Assembly (NCBI RefSeq): GCF_001854475.1
Contig: NZ_MNAN01000009.1
Span: forward strand, 81,437-145,436
DNA length: 64,000 nucleotides
Source: Pseudoalteromonas byunsanensis
GTDB taxonomy: Bacteria; Pseudomonadota; Gammaproteobacteria; Enterobacterales; Alteromonadaceae
Direction of reading: 5' to 3'
Made by a program: the position numbers and the translations under genes. This document shows positions 38,353 through 46,828 of this stretch, piece after piece; the first letter of the stretch is position 1; each line of letters starts with the position of its first letter. Under the pieces are notes generated by a model. The model saw only the letters and a program-made list of their open reading frames with translations. It was not told the origin of the DNA and made no database searches.

Positions 38353-39711
38353 ATGTTTGTACCAGAACTCCTTTCGCCTGCGGGTAGTTTAAAGAATATG
38401 CGTTACGCTTTTGCGTACGGTGCTGATGCCGTCTATGCGGGTCAACCACGCTATAGCCTACGTGTTCGCAATAACGAATTTGATTTAGATAATTTGGCAC
38501 TGGGTATTAACGAAGCCCACCAACAAAACAAAAAACTTTACGTCGTTTCAAACATCGCACCGCACAATAGCAAAGTAAAAACTTACTTACGCGATATTGA
38601 GCCGGTGATTGCCATGCAACCCGATGCGCTGATCATGTCAGACCCTGGTCTCATTATGCTAGTACGTGATAAATGGCCAGATATGCCCATCCACCTATCT
38701 GTACAAGCCAATGCGGTTAACTATGCCAGCGTGCAATTTTGGGCCAAGCAAGGGATTGAGCGCGTGATCTTATCTCGAGAACTCTCACTGGAAGAAATCG
38801 CTGAAATTCGCGAACTGTGTCCACAAACCGAGCTAGAAGTCTTTGTACATGGCGCATTGTGTATGGCCTATTCTGGACGCTGTTTGTTATCTGGATATAT
38901 TAATAAGCGCGATCCAAACCAAGGCACCTGTACCAACGCTTGTCGTTGGGAATATGACGTAAAACCGGGCAAAGAAACCGAAACGGGTGAGGTAGTACAC
39001 AAAATAGACCCTAAATCCGTTATTCCAACGCTCGGTGAAGGCCAACCCACTTCTGAAGTGTTTATGCTCGAAGAACAAGGCCGCCCTGGTGAATACATGC
39101 CCGCATTTGAAGATGAGCATGGTACTTATATCATGAACTCTAAAGATTTGCGTGCCGTGCAGTATGTGGATCAGCTCACTAAAATGGGCGTACATAGTTT
39201 GAAAATAGAAGGCCGTACTAAGTCTTTCTATTATGTTGCTCGAACAGCGCAAGTGTATCGTAAAGCCATCGACGACGCTGTTGCTGGTAAGCCTTTTGAT
39301 CCAAACCTGATGCACACCCTAGAGAACTTAGCTCATCGTGGATATACCGAGGGCTTTTTAAAGCGTCATGCCCATCAAGACTACCAAAACTATGAATATG
39401 GTCACTCAGTGTCTGATAAGCAACAGTTTGTTGGTGAAGTGCTAGGCCGCCACGATAATGGCTTGGTAGAAATTGATGTGAAAAACAAGTTCTGTACTGG
39501 ACACAGTCTTGAGCTGATGACTCCGCAGGGTAATATTGCCTTTAACCTAGAGCATATGGAGAACAAAAAAGGTGAACGCATTGACGATGCCAAAGGCTCT
39601 GGTCACATCGTAAAAATTCCATTGCCTGAAGACATCAATTTAGATCACGCTATTTTAATGCGTAATCTAGATGACAACCAAGACACACGTAATCCATTTA
39701 AAAAGGCCTAA
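38353..39711 (+). CDS. trhP: tRNA hydroxylation protein TrhP (U32 family)
   Basis: TrhP (YegQ), 452 residues, makes 5-hydroxyuridine at the wobble position of tRNA in the prephenate-dependent route, the precursor of cmo5U. It has the U32 barrel (Glu-Leu-Leu-Ser-Pro-Ala-Gly near residue 4; Gly-Ala-Asp-Ala-Val-Tyr-Ala-Gly near 24) and a cysteine cluster in the segment from Cys-Met-Ala-Tyr-Ser-Gly-Arg-Cys to Cys-Thr-Asn-Ala-Cys (about 171-200) that fits an iron-sulfur site. It lies two bases upstream of a ferredoxin gene. Confidence 0.93.
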   Translation: MFVPELLSPAGSLKNMRYAFAYGADAVYAGQPRYSLRVRNNEFDLDNLALGINEAHQQNKKLYVVSNIAPHNSKVKTYLRDIEPVIAMQPDALIMSDPGLIMLVRDKWPDMPIHLSVQANAVNYASVQFWAKQGIERVILSRELSLEEIAEIRELCPQTELEVFVHGALCMAYSGRCLLSGYINKRDPNQGTCTNACRWEYDVKPGKETETGEVVHKIDPKSVIPTLGEGQPTSEVFMLEEQGRPGEYMPAFEDEHGTYIMNSKDLRAVQYVDQLTKMGVHSLKIEGRTKSFYYVARTAQVYRKAIDDAVAGKPFDPNLMHTLENLAHRGYTEGFLKRHAHQDYQNYEYGHSVSDKQQFVGEVLGRHDNGLVEIDVKNKFCTGHSLELMTPQGNIAFNLEHMENKKGERIDDAKGSGHIVKIPLPEDINLDHAILMRNLDDNQDTRNPFKKA

Positions 39712-39713
39712 TC

Positions 39714-39965
39714 ATGGCGTTGATGATCAATTCCAAATGCATCAACTGTGATATGTGTGACCCTGAATGCCCGAATCAGGCCATCTATTTTGGTGAAAAA
39801 ATCTATGAGATTGACCCAAATAAGTGTACTGAGTGTGTCGGGCACTATGATACTCCCACCTGTGTGAGTGTGTGTCCAATTGACTGCATCAAGCCTGATC
39901 CCAATCACAAAGAAGACTTAGATACATTGGCACAAAAGTACTTGCGTTTGACAGGTCAAATCTAA
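39714..39965 (+). CDS. yfhL: YfhL-type 4Fe-4S ferredoxin
   Basis: An 83-residue 2[4Fe-4S] ferredoxin of the YfhL (Alvin) type. The first cluster motif is Cys-Ile-Asn-Cys-Asp-Met-Cys followed by Cys-Pro; the second has the long insertion between the second and third ligands (Cys-Thr-Glu-Cys-Val-Gly-His ... Thr-Cys) typical of this family. Its position directly after trhP suggests it feeds electrons to the TrhP cluster or its maturation; that is inference. Confidence 0.93.
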   Translation: MALMINSKCINCDMCDPECPNQAIYFGEKIYEIDPNKCTECVGHYDTPTCVSVCPIDCIKPDPNHKEDLDTLAQKYLRLTGQI

Positions 39966-39970
39966 CTCTC

Positions 39971-40004
39971 ATCTGAACTAGCTTTATGACCAGCTAGTTC
40001 AGAT
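39971..40004 (+). terminator. Terminator of trhP-yfhL
   Basis: Perfect 13-bp arms ATCTGAACTAGCT (39971-39983) and AGCTAGTTCAGAT (39992-40004) with an eight-base loop, followed by TATTTAAG. The T tract is weak, but the stem is strong and it lies five bases past the yfhL stop, close to the convergent hypothetical gene. Confidence 0.75.
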
Positions 40005-40015
40005 TATTTAAGCTA

Positions 40016-40459
40016 TTAGGGCCCCAAAAAGCGACTGGGTTCATAGGCGTCGACATCTTGTAGCTGAGTGAACTTCCTCTCCAACACACTAAAATAAATG
40101 GGCATCTTCATTTTAAGGCGACGCAAGCGCTGGTAATGATACTTATCCAACTGAGTGTTGCTCAATAAGTAATCTAATAGCTTTTTCTGCTCTGCGCTTG
40201 TATAAGCGGCTCTGAAAGGGATCACCCTATCTAGCAGTAAATGCAGGCTGTCTCTGCCAAACTTATAGCCATTTAAATATGGAAATGCCTCGGTTAACTC
40301 TAATGCACGGCCATAGTTACGCTCATATATCGCTTCGTACATCACAGACGGAGATGCTTTACCGACTGCTCGATAATCATTCAAAAATTGATGGTAATCA
40401 CCCGTTTCAAACTCCAAAAAAGCAGCTTTATAAAAATCAATATACCATGCGTTTTGCAT
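40016..40459 (-). CDS. Hypothetical protein
   Basis: A 147-residue protein I do not recognise. It is rich in Tyr, Phe, Arg and Leu and looks all-helical, with repeating aromatic-charged helices reminiscent of an alpha-solenoid (Tyr-Glu-Ala-Ile-Tyr-Glu-Arg-Asn-Tyr-Gly-Arg-Ala-Leu-Glu-Leu). No signal peptide, membrane helix or catalytic motif. The ATG at 40459 directly follows a GTG in the same frame; ribosome binding site weak. It has no close neighbours on its strand. Confidence 0.65.
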   Translation of the reverse strand: MQNAWYIDFYKAAFLEFETGDYHQFLNDYRAVGKASPSVMYEAIYERNYGRALELTEAFPYLNGYKFGRDSLHLLLDRVIPFRAAYTSAEQKKLLDYLLSNTQLDKYHYQRLRRLKMKMPIYFSVLERKFTQLQDVDAYEPSRFLGP

Positions 40460-40664
40460 CACGATATCAAGCGCTTTATGGCCAATATTTGTAAACAGAC
40501 GTTACGCTAAATAGTTTTGTTCATGGGGAAGAGATTGATTACCTAATTATATAATTTTTGGTTTTATTTCACTTATCCCGTCCACAATACTGTCTATTTT
40601 AGATAAATGTTCAGCACCTCCTTTTCATATCCCCACTAAACAACAAACAGCCTAGAAATTATCA

Positions 40665-41117
40665 CTACTCACTTTCATTAAAAATGATATTTCCATACTC
40701 CCCCCATTGCTCTAACATCTTTTCATATTCCAGATTACTATTATAGCAACCAGAAAAGTTAACAAGTGTTCCATCTTTGTATTTAATATCAAATCTAACC
40801 TTCCTAATCCAATTCCTATGCTTATAGCTATAAATAAAATAAAAACCTAAATACTTTAACTCATCCAGTGGAATTCTTTTATCATCAAAACAAACAGCAT
40901 CGCTAGTCAAAAAGATATCATTCGCCCCTTTAAAGTACGAGTATAATGAGTAGATAAAATAAACCATAAAAAATGGTGTTAGGAAGTACAAAATCTTTTC
41001 TTTCCCATAATCAACTAAACTTTCATTAAAATACCAATACACACCTTGGCTTGAGAAAAAAAATGACAAAACAATTTCATAGTTAATCTTTTTCTTTTTT
41101 AGATGTAATTTCTTCAT
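40665..41117 (-). CDS. Hypothetical membrane protein
   Basis: A 150-residue protein with a Lys-rich N-terminus, two hydrophobic helices (about 14-35 and 48-65) and a C-terminal soluble part of beta character (about 75-135), an arrangement like small YcxB or bacterial PH-domain proteins. The match is to architecture only. The coding sequence is clearly more AT-rich than its neighbours, which suggests recent acquisition. The ATG at 41117 with GGAAAG upstream is preferred to one three codons earlier. Function unknown. Confidence 0.65.
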   Translation of the reverse strand: MKKLHLKKKKINYEIVLSFFFSSQGVYWYFNESLVDYGKEKILYFLTPFFMVYFIYSLYSYFKGANDIFLTSDAVCFDDKRIPLDELKYLGFYFIYSYKHRNWIRKVRFDIKYKDGTLVNFSGCYNSNLEYEKMLEQWGEYGNIIFNESE

Positions 41118-41315
41118 ACTTTCCATAAAAACACAGTGGATACATTACTCTCCACTTGTTGTAAAAACCAACTTTGGTAATGTGCTGTTACTATAATAAT
41201 TAGTTTTAAGTACCAAAACCCTACTTCGCTAATTTCTACACATACCTTTGCTATAAGCCAACTAATTCTATCGTAATAATGGGTCTTTTCACTCATCTGG
41301 GACTGAACAAACAAA

Positions 41316-41340
41316 AAAGGCTCACATGGTGAGCCTTTTG
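41316..41340 (-). terminator. Terminator of the porin gene
   Basis: GGCTCAC and GTGAGCC pair around ATG, flanked by A6 and TTTT, directly after the porin stop. Confidence 0.88.
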
Positions 41341-41359
41341 GTGGGAATCTTCTATTTGA

Positions 41360-42289
41360 TTAGAATTTGTATTCGATGCCTAAACCTAGGTAATCACGCT
41401 CAACTTGGTTATCACCATCAAATGTTGAGTAGAAACCGTATAGTTTAGTCGCTTTGTTTAGCTTGTGGTCGATACCGATTGAAATACCATCTAGCTTGTC
41501 GCCTTGGTCAAAATCAAGTACCTGATATTGTGCTTTTAACGTGTTTGCACCAAAGCTGTACGCGGCATTTAGCAAGTAGCCATCAGCTTCTTCAGAGCCG
41601 TCAACTTTCTCTTGCATTTGATATATAGCGCCAAGTTTAAAGTCAGCTACTTTACCTTGTACTGAGAAACGTACCGCATCGCGACCTTTTACTTCGCTAT
41701 CTACAGCAACTGCTGCGTAGATAGATGATTTTTTCAAACCACTGTCGCCGTAAGTTAGCGCAGTTGAAAAACCATTTTCACCGTCTTTTTTGTCTTCAGC
41801 GATGTAAGTACCTAACACTTTAAAACCATTGAAGCTCGCAGACTTATAAGAAATTGAGTTACCTAAACGGTTTTCACCCTTGAATAAGTTTTTGATGTCA
41901 CCTTCAAGGTCGTTGAATAAATCAAGCTTGCCTTGTGATTGCTTAAACGCTGTATCGTTGCGGCCAATAACTACTTCACCAAAGCTACCTTTTAAACCCA
42001 CGTATTGGTTACGTGCTGTGATGTTGTCATCTTCACCTTTTGAATCAGCGTCAGACAAATCTACCTGAAACTCAAGTTTGTAGATAACTTCCAGACCACC
42101 TTCTAGTTTTTCAGCGCCTTTGAAACCAAAGCGAGATGCATTACTTTTGATCTCTGTCGCTGAACCTTCACCTTCATCACTTGATTGCAGTGAAACGTTC
42201 GCTTTACCGTATACTGTTACATCAGCATAGGCATTTAATGAAAGCGCACTCAATACAGAGAACAAAAGTGCAGAGTTAGTCAGTTTCAT
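41360..42289 (-). CDS. Gram-negative general porin
   Basis: A 309-residue outer-membrane porin. A signal peptide (1-22, ending Asn-Ala-Tyr-Ala) precedes Asp-Val-Thr-Val-Tyr-Gly-Lys, the usual start of the first strand. Alternating amphipathic strands fill the protein, which ends in Gly-Ile-Glu-Tyr-Lys-Phe with the terminal Phe recognised by BAM. Length fits a 16-strand trimeric porin. Pore specificity cannot be told. It has a long AT-rich upstream region (42290-42503) that should hold its promoter. Confidence 0.92.
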   Translation of the reverse strand: MKLTNSALLFSVLSALSLNAYADVTVYGKANVSLQSSDEGEGSATEIKSNASRFGFKGAEKLEGGLEVIYKLEFQVDLSDADSKGEDDNITARNQYVGLKGSFGEVVIGRNDTAFKQSQGKLDLFNDLEGDIKNLFKGENRLGNSISYKSASFNGFKVLGTYIAEDKKDGENGFSTALTYGDSGLKKSSIYAAVAVDSEVKGRDAVRFSVQGKVADFKLGAIYQMQEKVDGSEEADGYLLNAAYSFGANTLKAQYQVLDFDQGDKLDGISIGIDHKLNKATKLYGFYSTFDGDNQVERDYLGLGIEYKF

Positions 42290-42503
42290 GTGTATTTCCT
42301 CAATATCGCAACACGTTAATTTTCAAAACAAGCGCAGTTTGCCAGCGCTTAATGACAGAAATATTACACACACTTAAAAGCAGTAAAAAAACTGACTTAA
42401 ATATGAAATCATAAAGAAACATTTGAAAATATTTCAACAATAACAATAGAGTAAAAAATTACCCAAAAAGAAAACATGTCATAAAAAAACAATACAAATG
42501 ACA

Positions 42504-43349
42504 TTATTTTAATGACATAAGCAAACTTGTAATGGTTTCTATCTGTTCTTTTTGCTCATTATCTTTGTGATAAGCGATAAAAATTTCTCGTGATACCTGA
42601 TCAACACAGTCAATATGAAATAGCTTACCTTGTTCGATCATATCTTGGGCCAGAGCTTGCGGAATAAAGGCACTGCCACCACATTGCATGATTAAATCTA
42701 GCGCAATTCTGCCGGTGCTGGTTCTAAAGTAAGGTGGTGTTGTGCCTGCAAACTGCTTAGCATGCCACAACGAAAAAGCAGTTCCCCAATCAACATATAC
42801 GTACTGATTGTTAAAAAATGCCAATGCGTCTTCACACTCAAAGGTACTCACCGGAATAATTGGCAGATCACGAATAGGCTCGACGACTAACTCATCGACT
42901 TTTGGGGGATCAAACAACACAGCCAGATCTAGTGTACGTTCAAGTAACAGCCTGGTGCTCTCTTGCTGCGCTTTAACTTCAGCAACCAAAGAAACCCCTG
43001 GCATTGCGGCAACGATATTATTGATACCAAATTGCAAAAATGCATCCCAAATATTGGGGGTGCCTGAGAGTGAAAGCTGTTTATGCATGTTATTCGCCAG
43101 TGCAACATCAACCTTGGCCCGCTGCATTCCCGTCAAGATCATGGTGGCGTGAGGTAATAATCGTTCACCTGGCGCTGTCAGCTGAATATTGTTACGCTGA
43201 CGAATGAACAAATTCACCCCTAAGCTTTGCTCTAATTGGCGAATTCTGAAACTCACAGCCGATTGAGTTATATACAAATTTTCTGCAGCTCGACCAAAAT
43301 GACGAGTCTTTACTACTTCCACAAAAGTTTTTAACAGATCTATGTCCAC
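42504..43349 (-). CDS. hdfR: LysR-type regulator HdfR
   Basis: A 281-residue LysR-family regulator. The N-terminal winged HTH (1-60) begins Met-Asp-Ile-Asp-Leu-Leu-Lys-Thr-Phe and contains the Ala-Val-Ser-Phe-Arg-Ile recognition helix, followed by a periplasmic-binding-protein-like effector domain (90-281). It is divergent from maoP, the same pairing as hdfR/maoP in E. coli, where HdfR represses flhDC; here, in a polar flagellate, the targets may differ. Confidence 0.9.
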   Translation of the reverse strand: MDIDLLKTFVEVVKTRHFGRAAENLYITQSAVSFRIRQLEQSLGVNLFIRQRNNIQLTAPGERLLPHATMILTGMQRAKVDVALANNMHKQLSLSGTPNIWDAFLQFGINNIVAAMPGVSLVAEVKAQQESTRLLLERTLDLAVLFDPPKVDELVVEPIRDLPIIPVSTFECEDALAFFNNQYVYVDWGTAFSLWHAKQFAGTTPPYFRTSTGRIALDLIMQCGGSAFIPQALAQDMIEQGKLFHIDCVDQVSREIFIAYHKDNEQKEQIETITSLLMSLK

Positions 43350-43436
43350 TTTTGTTCCTTACGATAAAAAAAACTTGTTTAAAAAATTTCTATTCCTGAT
43401 CCATACTCCACCCAATATCAAAGTGAGGATTTAGTT

Positions 43437-43808
43437 ATGGAACAAAACCTAGCGAACTTACATAACGCCTTTGCATGCCCACGCGCCTTTTACGACGACG
43501 CCAATTTTCCAAGAGGCTTTAGCCGCAGCGGTCACTTTACGCTCGCTGAAGCTCAGGTCTTAGAGCAACATGGTGTAATACTAAAAAGCTTATACAACAA
43601 AGATTGTGAACCACAAAATAGTTTTCAACTTCAGTTTGTTAATGTAATGGATGGTCACCTACCGCCAACCAATGTTTTTGAACGAGCTTGGGCTAAATAC
43701 CTCAAGCTTACGACGTGCAAGACTAAATTTCACACACTTTTTGGCCGCTCAAGAATTGTGCCTGACCCATCTATGCAACAATATAGCAGCGCTGACGACG
43801 AGCTATAA
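43437..43808 (+). CDS. maoP: Macrodomain Ori protein MaoP (DUF413)
   Basis: A 123-residue DUF413 protein: Phe-Tyr-Asp-Asp-Ala-Asn-Phe-Pro-Arg-Gly-Phe-Ser-Arg-Ser-Gly, Leu-Glu-Gln-His-Gly, and Phe-His-Thr-Leu-Phe-Gly match the MaoP pattern. In E. coli MaoP acts with the maoS DNA site to organise the Ori macrodomain. GAGGA lies upstream of the ATG. It is divergent from hdfR, which agrees with the assignment. Confidence 0.9.
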   Translation: MEQNLANLHNAFACPRAFYDDANFPRGFSRSGHFTLAEAQVLEQHGVILKSLYNKDCEPQNSFQLQFVNVMDGHLPPTNVFERAWAKYLKLTTCKTKFHTLFGRSRIVPDPSMQQYSSADDEL

Positions 43809-43815
43809 GTTAATT

Positions 43816-43861
43816 AGGTGCAGTGTATATAAAGCATTAATGTTTTGTATACTCTGCACCT
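43816..43861 (+). repeat. Long inverted repeat after maoP
   Basis: Arms of 14 bases (43816-43829 and 43848-43861) match with a single mismatch and begin AGGTGCAG. The loop is 18 bases. There is no T tract, so it is not a standard terminator; a protein-binding site or a stable 3' RNA end is possible. Confidence 0.6.
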
Positions 43862-43998
43862 GACAGCCAAGCCTAATCAGACCCATTTAACTTACAAAAA
43901 AGAAATATAAAGCATTATTCTAGACTAACCTATAGCATTGCTTTTTGCCCAAGATCAGTTTACAACTAACAAGTAAACTAGAATAACAAGGCTAGGTT

Positions 43999-45234
43999 GT
44001 GGCTCGACGAATTCTTATTATTGAAGATACTCCAACAATTGCAAAGGTACAAAAGCACATTGCGGTGTCTTGTGGCTATGAGGCCGATATTGCAGGGTCA
44101 CTTGAGCAGGCAAAAACGTTGGTCGCAGAGCATAATTATTTTTGCGCTGTCGTTGATTTTATACTCCCTGATGCCCCAAGCGGTGAGGCAATACCATTTA
44201 CCGTTGAAAATGAGATCCCAACGATTGTTATGACGGGCAATATAGATAACCGTACCAGAGAAACAGTTGATAAATACCCCATCATTGACTACATCACTAA
44301 AGAAAATAAACAAGCCTATCAGTACCTTAAAAACCAACTCACACGCTTGCCCAGAAACGAAAACGTCAAAGTTCTTGTTGTCGAAGATTCACGTCACTCT
44401 AGAATGTACATCAGAAACCTACTTGAGAGACATAAATATCAGATACTAGAAGCATCTGATGGCATTGAAGGGCTAGAAATCTTAAAACAAAACCCAGATA
44501 TCTCAGTGATCATCGCTGATAATGAAATGCCGAGAATGAATGGCGAGGAGCTCTGCGCAGAAATTCGTCGTCTGTACAGCAATGAAGACAAGGTTATTAT
44601 TGGTGTGTCTGGTTCAGATGCACCTCATTTATCAGCTCGCTTTTTAAAGAGCGGTGCCAACGACTATTTATGTAAACCTTTCAATGCCGAAGAATTTTAC
44701 TGCCGACTGAGCCTCAACGTGGATATGCTCGATCATATCGCAACCATTAGGCTTCAGGCGAATACCGACTACCTAACCAAGCTTCCCAATCGCCGCTATT
44801 TTTTTGAACAAACAATTCGTGAGCAAAAGGTTCGTACTGCCAAACAACTCAATAGCAATCTTGCCATGATTGACATCGACCACTTTAAGCATATCAACGA
44901 TAACTACGGTCACGATGTAGGTGACGACGTACTGAGCACATTCGCGACACTGTTTGAGAGGTTTTTCCCAAACCAGCTGGCTGCCAGAATGGGAGGGGAA
45001 GAGTTTGTTGTATATTTCTTAGACAATACAGCCGAACAAAACCTCGAAGCACTAGAATTGTTTCGACAGTATGTTGAACTGAACAGTGCTTCTTTTACTC
45101 AGCATCGGGTCGCGTTCACAGTATCAATTGGCTTTGTCTCAGCCTTAGAGCCGAAAATTGACGGCTTATTAAAAATAGCCGATGAAAAATTATATGAGGC
45201 TAAAGAGCACGGCAGAAACCAAATCCAGTATTAA
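43999..45234 (+). CDS. REC-REC-GGDEF diguanylate cyclase
   Basis: A 411-residue protein that makes cyclic di-GMP. Two tandem receiver domains (1-115 with Asp53 and Lys101; 123-240 with Asp174 and Lys226) precede a GGDEF domain with an intact Gly-Gly-Glu-Glu-Phe active site (332-336). No Arg-x-x-Asp inhibitory site is present before it, so product feedback at that site should be lacking. The start is GTG after AAGG. It is a single-gene unit, so its kinase is elsewhere. The PleD-like layout is known, but regulation is inferred. Confidence 0.93.
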   Translation: MARRILIIEDTPTIAKVQKHIAVSCGYEADIAGSLEQAKTLVAEHNYFCAVVDFILPDAPSGEAIPFTVENEIPTIVMTGNIDNRTRETVDKYPIIDYITKENKQAYQYLKNQLTRLPRNENVKVLVVEDSRHSRMYIRNLLERHKYQILEASDGIEGLEILKQNPDISVIIADNEMPRMNGEELCAEIRRLYSNEDKVIIGVSGSDAPHLSARFLKSGANDYLCKPFNAEEFYCRLSLNVDMLDHIATIRLQANTDYLTKLPNRRYFFEQTIREQKVRTAKQLNSNLAMIDIDHFKHINDNYGHDVGDDVLSTFATLFERFFPNQLAARMGGEEFVVYFLDNTAEQNLEALELFRQYVELNSASFTQHRVAFTVSIGFVSALEPKIDGLLKIADEKLYEAKEHGRNQIQY

Positions 45235-45235
45235 T

Positions 45236-45260
45236 AAAAAAGGGCTATGTGCCCTTTTTA
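45236..45260. terminator. Bidirectional terminator
   Basis: AAAAAGGGC (45237-45245) and GCCCTTTTT (45251-45259) with a five-base loop sit between the convergent cyclase and rarD genes. Confidence 0.92.
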
Positions 45261-45261
45261 A

Positions 45262-46158
45262 TTAGCTGTACCTAGCCTTTCGGGCACTGTGATAAGAGTC
45301 CCAACTAAATAAAGCCAATGCACTCCATATAAATGCAAATGTCACAACTCGCTGCGCAGAAAATATTTCACCGTAAAACACGACAGCCAAAATAAACATC
45401 AAACTGGGTCCGATATATTGGAAAAACCCCAATGTTGAGTACGGTATTCTCTTAGCTGCCGCAGTAAAGCATAGTAAAGGCAAGGTTGTTACCACTCCTG
45501 CACTGATCAAAAGCACATTCGTTAGCAGGCTATTTTGGACTAAATCTGATGTTGCCGTAGGCGCGCTAAAATACCAATACGCTATCGCAAAAGGCATTAG
45601 TATAACGGCTTCAAGTAATAATCCTGGTAAAGATTCAACAGGAATTTTTTTGCGGATCAAACCATAGACAGCGAACGAACCGGCTAGTGAAAACGCGATA
45701 ATAGGAAAGGAACCAAAACTTAGCACTTGAATTGTGACTCCAATAACAGCCAGCGCCACCGCAACGAGCTGCCACTTTCGCAATCGTTCCGCCAGAAAGA
45801 TCATTCCCAATAAAACATTCAGCAGAGGGTTAATGTAATAACCAAGACTGGCATCAAGAATATGGTTGCTATTGATGGCCCAAATAAACAGTCCCCAGTT
45901 AAACCCTAGCAGCCCAGCACTGACGCATAACATCAGCATCAACTTTGGTTTTTTCAGTATATGCTGAACTTTGTGCCATTGCTTTAACAAAGCGATAATG
46001 ATGATCACAAACACCACCGACCAAATCACCCTGTGAGTTAGAATTTCAATTGCATCAACTGTATTTAATTGCTTGAAGTAAATAGGCGCTAGGCCCCACA
46101 TAAAAAATGCCAGTACAGCAAAAATGTATCCCTGTTGCTGTGTTGTGCTTTGACCCAT
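45262..46158 (-). CDS. rarD: RarD-type EamA permease
   Basis: A 298-residue inner-membrane protein with ten hydrophobic segments in two EamA halves, matching RarD. The opening Gly-Tyr-Ile-Phe-Ala-Val-Leu-Ala-Phe-Phe-Met-Trp-Gly-Leu-Ala-Pro is family-typical, as is Gly-Tyr-Tyr-Ile-Asn-Pro-Leu near the middle. RarD is associated with chloramphenicol sensitivity in E. coli; its real substrate is unknown. Confidence 0.9.
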   Translation of the reverse strand: MGQSTTQQQGYIFAVLAFFMWGLAPIYFKQLNTVDAIEILTHRVIWSVVFVIIIIALLKQWHKVQHILKKPKLMLMLCVSAGLLGFNWGLFIWAINSNHILDASLGYYINPLLNVLLGMIFLAERLRKWQLVAVALAVIGVTIQVLSFGSFPIIAFSLAGSFAVYGLIRKKIPVESLPGLLLEAVILMPFAIAYWYFSAPTATSDLVQNSLLTNVLLISAGVVTTLPLLCFTAAAKRIPYSTLGFFQYIGPSLMFILAVVFYGEIFSAQRVVTFAFIWSALALFSWDSYHSARKARYS

Positions 46159-46262
46159 ACCACCCCCTAAAAAATTGAGGCGGCATTATACCTGTTTTGT
46201 GGAAAAATTAATGACTAATTAGGCCGCATAAATGTAGATTTATTTGCAGCGATTGTCGGACA

Positions 46263-46718
46263 TTATCCCACCAAATAAGTGCCTGTACCAAAGGCTAATT
46301 GTATGCCCAGCTCATTGTGCAATTCCATCCGGCAAACACACACTTTATTGCCCGAACGTATCAACGTCGCACTGGCAATGAAATGCTCCCCCCTTCCGGG
46401 ACGAAGAAAATCGGTGCGAATATCAATCGTGCCCAATGTGGCCAATTTATTAGGAACGCTATGTAATTCCTCTGCTGAGAGTTTATCAATGATTGAGGCG
46501 GCAGCCAGCAATCCACCTACATTGTCAAGGACAGCGGAGATCACTCCACCATGGAGTATTTTTTGTGTTGGATTACCGATAAATTCATCTTTCCACGGCA
46601 ATTGTATTTGTGCCTTATCTGCACTGAGCGTTTGTATACTAATCCCTAAAAAGCGATTAAACGGCATTTTTTCAACAAAAATATTGCCTACTTGGTTGAG
46701 CAACAATGCCTTATCCAT
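46263..46718 (-). CDS. Hotdog-fold thioesterase (PaaI-like)
   Basis: A 151-residue hotdog protein of the PaaI/DUF4442 thioesterase type, hydrolysing acyl- or aryl-CoA. His-Gly-Gly-Val-Ile-Ser-Ala-Val-Leu-Asp, the usual active-site helix, is at about 57-66, and Ile-Asp-Ile-Arg-Thr-Asp-Phe-Leu-Arg-Pro near 100. The ATG at 46718 with AGGGGA nine bases upstream is preferred to two earlier in-frame ATGs. It is divergent from recQ. Substrate unknown. Confidence 0.88.
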   Translation of the reverse strand: MDKALLLNQVGNIFVEKMPFNRFLGISIQTLSADKAQIQLPWKDEFIGNPTQKILHGGVISAVLDNVGGLLAAASIIDKLSAEELHSVPNKLATLGTIDIRTDFLRPGRGEHFIASATLIRSGNKVCVCRMELHNELGIQLAFGTGTYLVG

Positions 46719-46828
46719 GTACTTCCCCTGAACACTCATCTGACCAGTAAATTTAAGTCCAGAATGGTTATTTTGCAAGCATTAAAAATTACAGACAAGC
46801 GTGTCAAAAACAACTAGAATGCACGGCG

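Noticed and set aside
41114..41314. 66-codon frame between the membrane protein and the porin
   Set aside because: AT-rich, no recognisable features, ends inside the start of the downstream gene and adjoins the porin terminator.
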